Below, one piece after another: positions 63,443 through 64,000 of a stretch of 64,000 nt of DNA. The stretch lies in the NCBI GenBank assembly GCA_041397845.1, contig JAWKVW010000014.1, positions 32,083 through 96,082 on the forward strand, given 5' to 3'. The position numbers were made by a program, and so were the translations under genes. The DNA is from JAKPQE01 sp041397845. GTDB taxonomy: Bacteria; Pseudomonadota; Alphaproteobacteria; Rhizobiales; JAKPQE01. The first letter of the stretch is position 1. Every line of letters starts with the position of its first letter. The notes under the pieces were generated by a model. That model worked only from the letters and a program-made list of their open reading frames with translations, was not told the origin of the DNA and did not search any database.

Positions 63443-64000
63443 ATGCTCTCCCATGCCCAGGTCTGGGCCGCGATCGATGCGCTTGCCGAGCGCTACGGCA
63501 TGAGCCCTTCGGGCCTTGCCAAACGGGCGGGCCTTGATCCCACGACCTTCAATCCCTCGAAGCGGCGGGCGGGCGACGGCCGGCTGCGCTGGCCGAGCAC
63601 CGAGAGCCTTTCCAAGGTGCTTGAGGCGACCGGCGCGCGGCTCGAGGAATTCATGGCGCTGCTCGAGGAAGAGGGCCGGCTGCAGCAGCCGGCGCGCGGC
63701 GCGGGGGGCTTTTCGGCGGCGCGCTCGGTGCCGCTCATCGGCTTTGCCCAGGCCGGCGTCGGCGGGTTTTTCGACGATGGCGGCTTTCCGGTCGGCGGCG
63801 GCTGGGAGGAAGTGGCGTTTCCGGAGGCGCGCGATCCGAACAGCTACGCGCTCGAGGTGTCGGGCGATTCGATGCTGCCGCTCTATCGCGACGGCGACGT
63901 CATCATCGTCTCGCCGTCGGCCTCGGTGCGGCGTGGCGACCGGGTCGTGGTCAAGACGCTCGACGGCGAGGTGATGGCCAAGGTGCTGGTGCGCAAGACG
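63443..64000 (+). CDS. HTH / S24 peptidase-like regulator, 3' partial
   Basis: At least 186 residues, open to the window end. The N-terminal helix-turn-helix region is ALAERYGMSPSGLAKRAGLD with TFNPSKRR, and the C-terminal half is a LexA/CI-type S24 domain with the catalytic Ser in LEVSGDSMLPLYRDGDVIIV and the Lys expected near RGDRVVVKTLDGEVMAK. Such proteins are rhizobial repressors that may cleave themselves. It is divergent from pyruvate carboxylase. The start at 63443 has CGGAGGTTCGAC upstream. Confidence 0.88.
   Translation, partial: MLSHAQVWAAIDALAERYGMSPSGLAKRAGLDPTTFNPSKRRAGDGRLRWPSTESLSKVLEATGARLEEFMALLEEEGRLQQPARGAGGFSAARSVPLIGFAQAGVGGFFDDGGFPVGGGWEEVAFPEARDPNSYALEVSGDSMLPLYRDGDVIIVSPSASVRRGDRVVVKTLDGEVMAKVLVRKT

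Overview
High G+C DNA with alphaproteobacterial gene content, most likely from the Hyphomicrobiales (Rhizobiales): a PhyR-NepR-EcfG general stress response (GSR) locus, several HWE-type histidine kinases, a bacteriophytochrome, BtaA/BtaB betaine-lipid enzymes and a pyruvate carboxylase. Species and genus cannot be named from the sequence alone. No rRNA, tRNA, CRISPR array, insertion sequence or prophage was recognised.

Layout. 0-8.3 kb: the end of a two-component pair, then an oxidative pentose-phosphate operon (gnd-zwf-pgl, a ROK/polyphosphate-type glucokinase, a GH15 glucoamylase). 8.4-13.8 kb: small envelope proteins (PRC-barrel, YfdX), DedA, and a kinase/NtrC-type regulator pair behind a sigma-54 promoter with two upstream dyads. 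13.8-34 kb: a stress island with phyR, nepR, ecfG, an HWE kinase, Dps, PRC-barrel and CsbD-like proteins, heme oxygenase plus phytochrome-HWE-receiver kinase, glgC-glgX, an AI-2E-type permease and a CHASE-HWE kinase. Ten matches to the EcfG promoter (GGAAC-N16/17-CGTT) sit directly in front of genes here, so much of the island is probably one regulon. 34-37.4 kb: peroxiredoxin and btaAB. 37.4-42.5 kb: a group 3b-like cytoplasmic NiFe-hydrogenase operon with its protease and an embedded cyclic-nucleotide-binding protein. 42.8-51 kb: a branched-chain-amino-acid-type ABC importer with a hemerythrin, facing an enoyl-CoA hydratase, a phenylacetate-CoA-ligase-like enzyme and a TetR regulator. 51-64 kb: an RhlE-type helicase with a repeat tail, a hybrid kinase, a response regulator-kinase, a Tad-like protein, a repeat-rich intergenic block, pyruvate carboxylase and an S24/HTH regulator cut by the window end.

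How it fits together: phytochrome, CHASE and soluble HWE kinases are plausible inputs to PhyR; phosphorylated PhyR would release EcfG from NepR, and EcfG would switch on DNA protection, envelope proteins and glycogen turnover. The pentose-phosphate operon, peroxiredoxin and NAD(P)-linked hydrogenase supply or use reductant.

Caution: many otherwise well conserved genes carry single-base frameshifts, clustered at 2.5-2.7, 17.4-18.3, 29.1-34.2 and 56.5-61.4 kb, whereas 35-56 kb is clean. Even pyruvate carboxylase is affected, so local consensus errors are more likely than gene decay. Coordinates of such genes span the reconstructed full reading frame.
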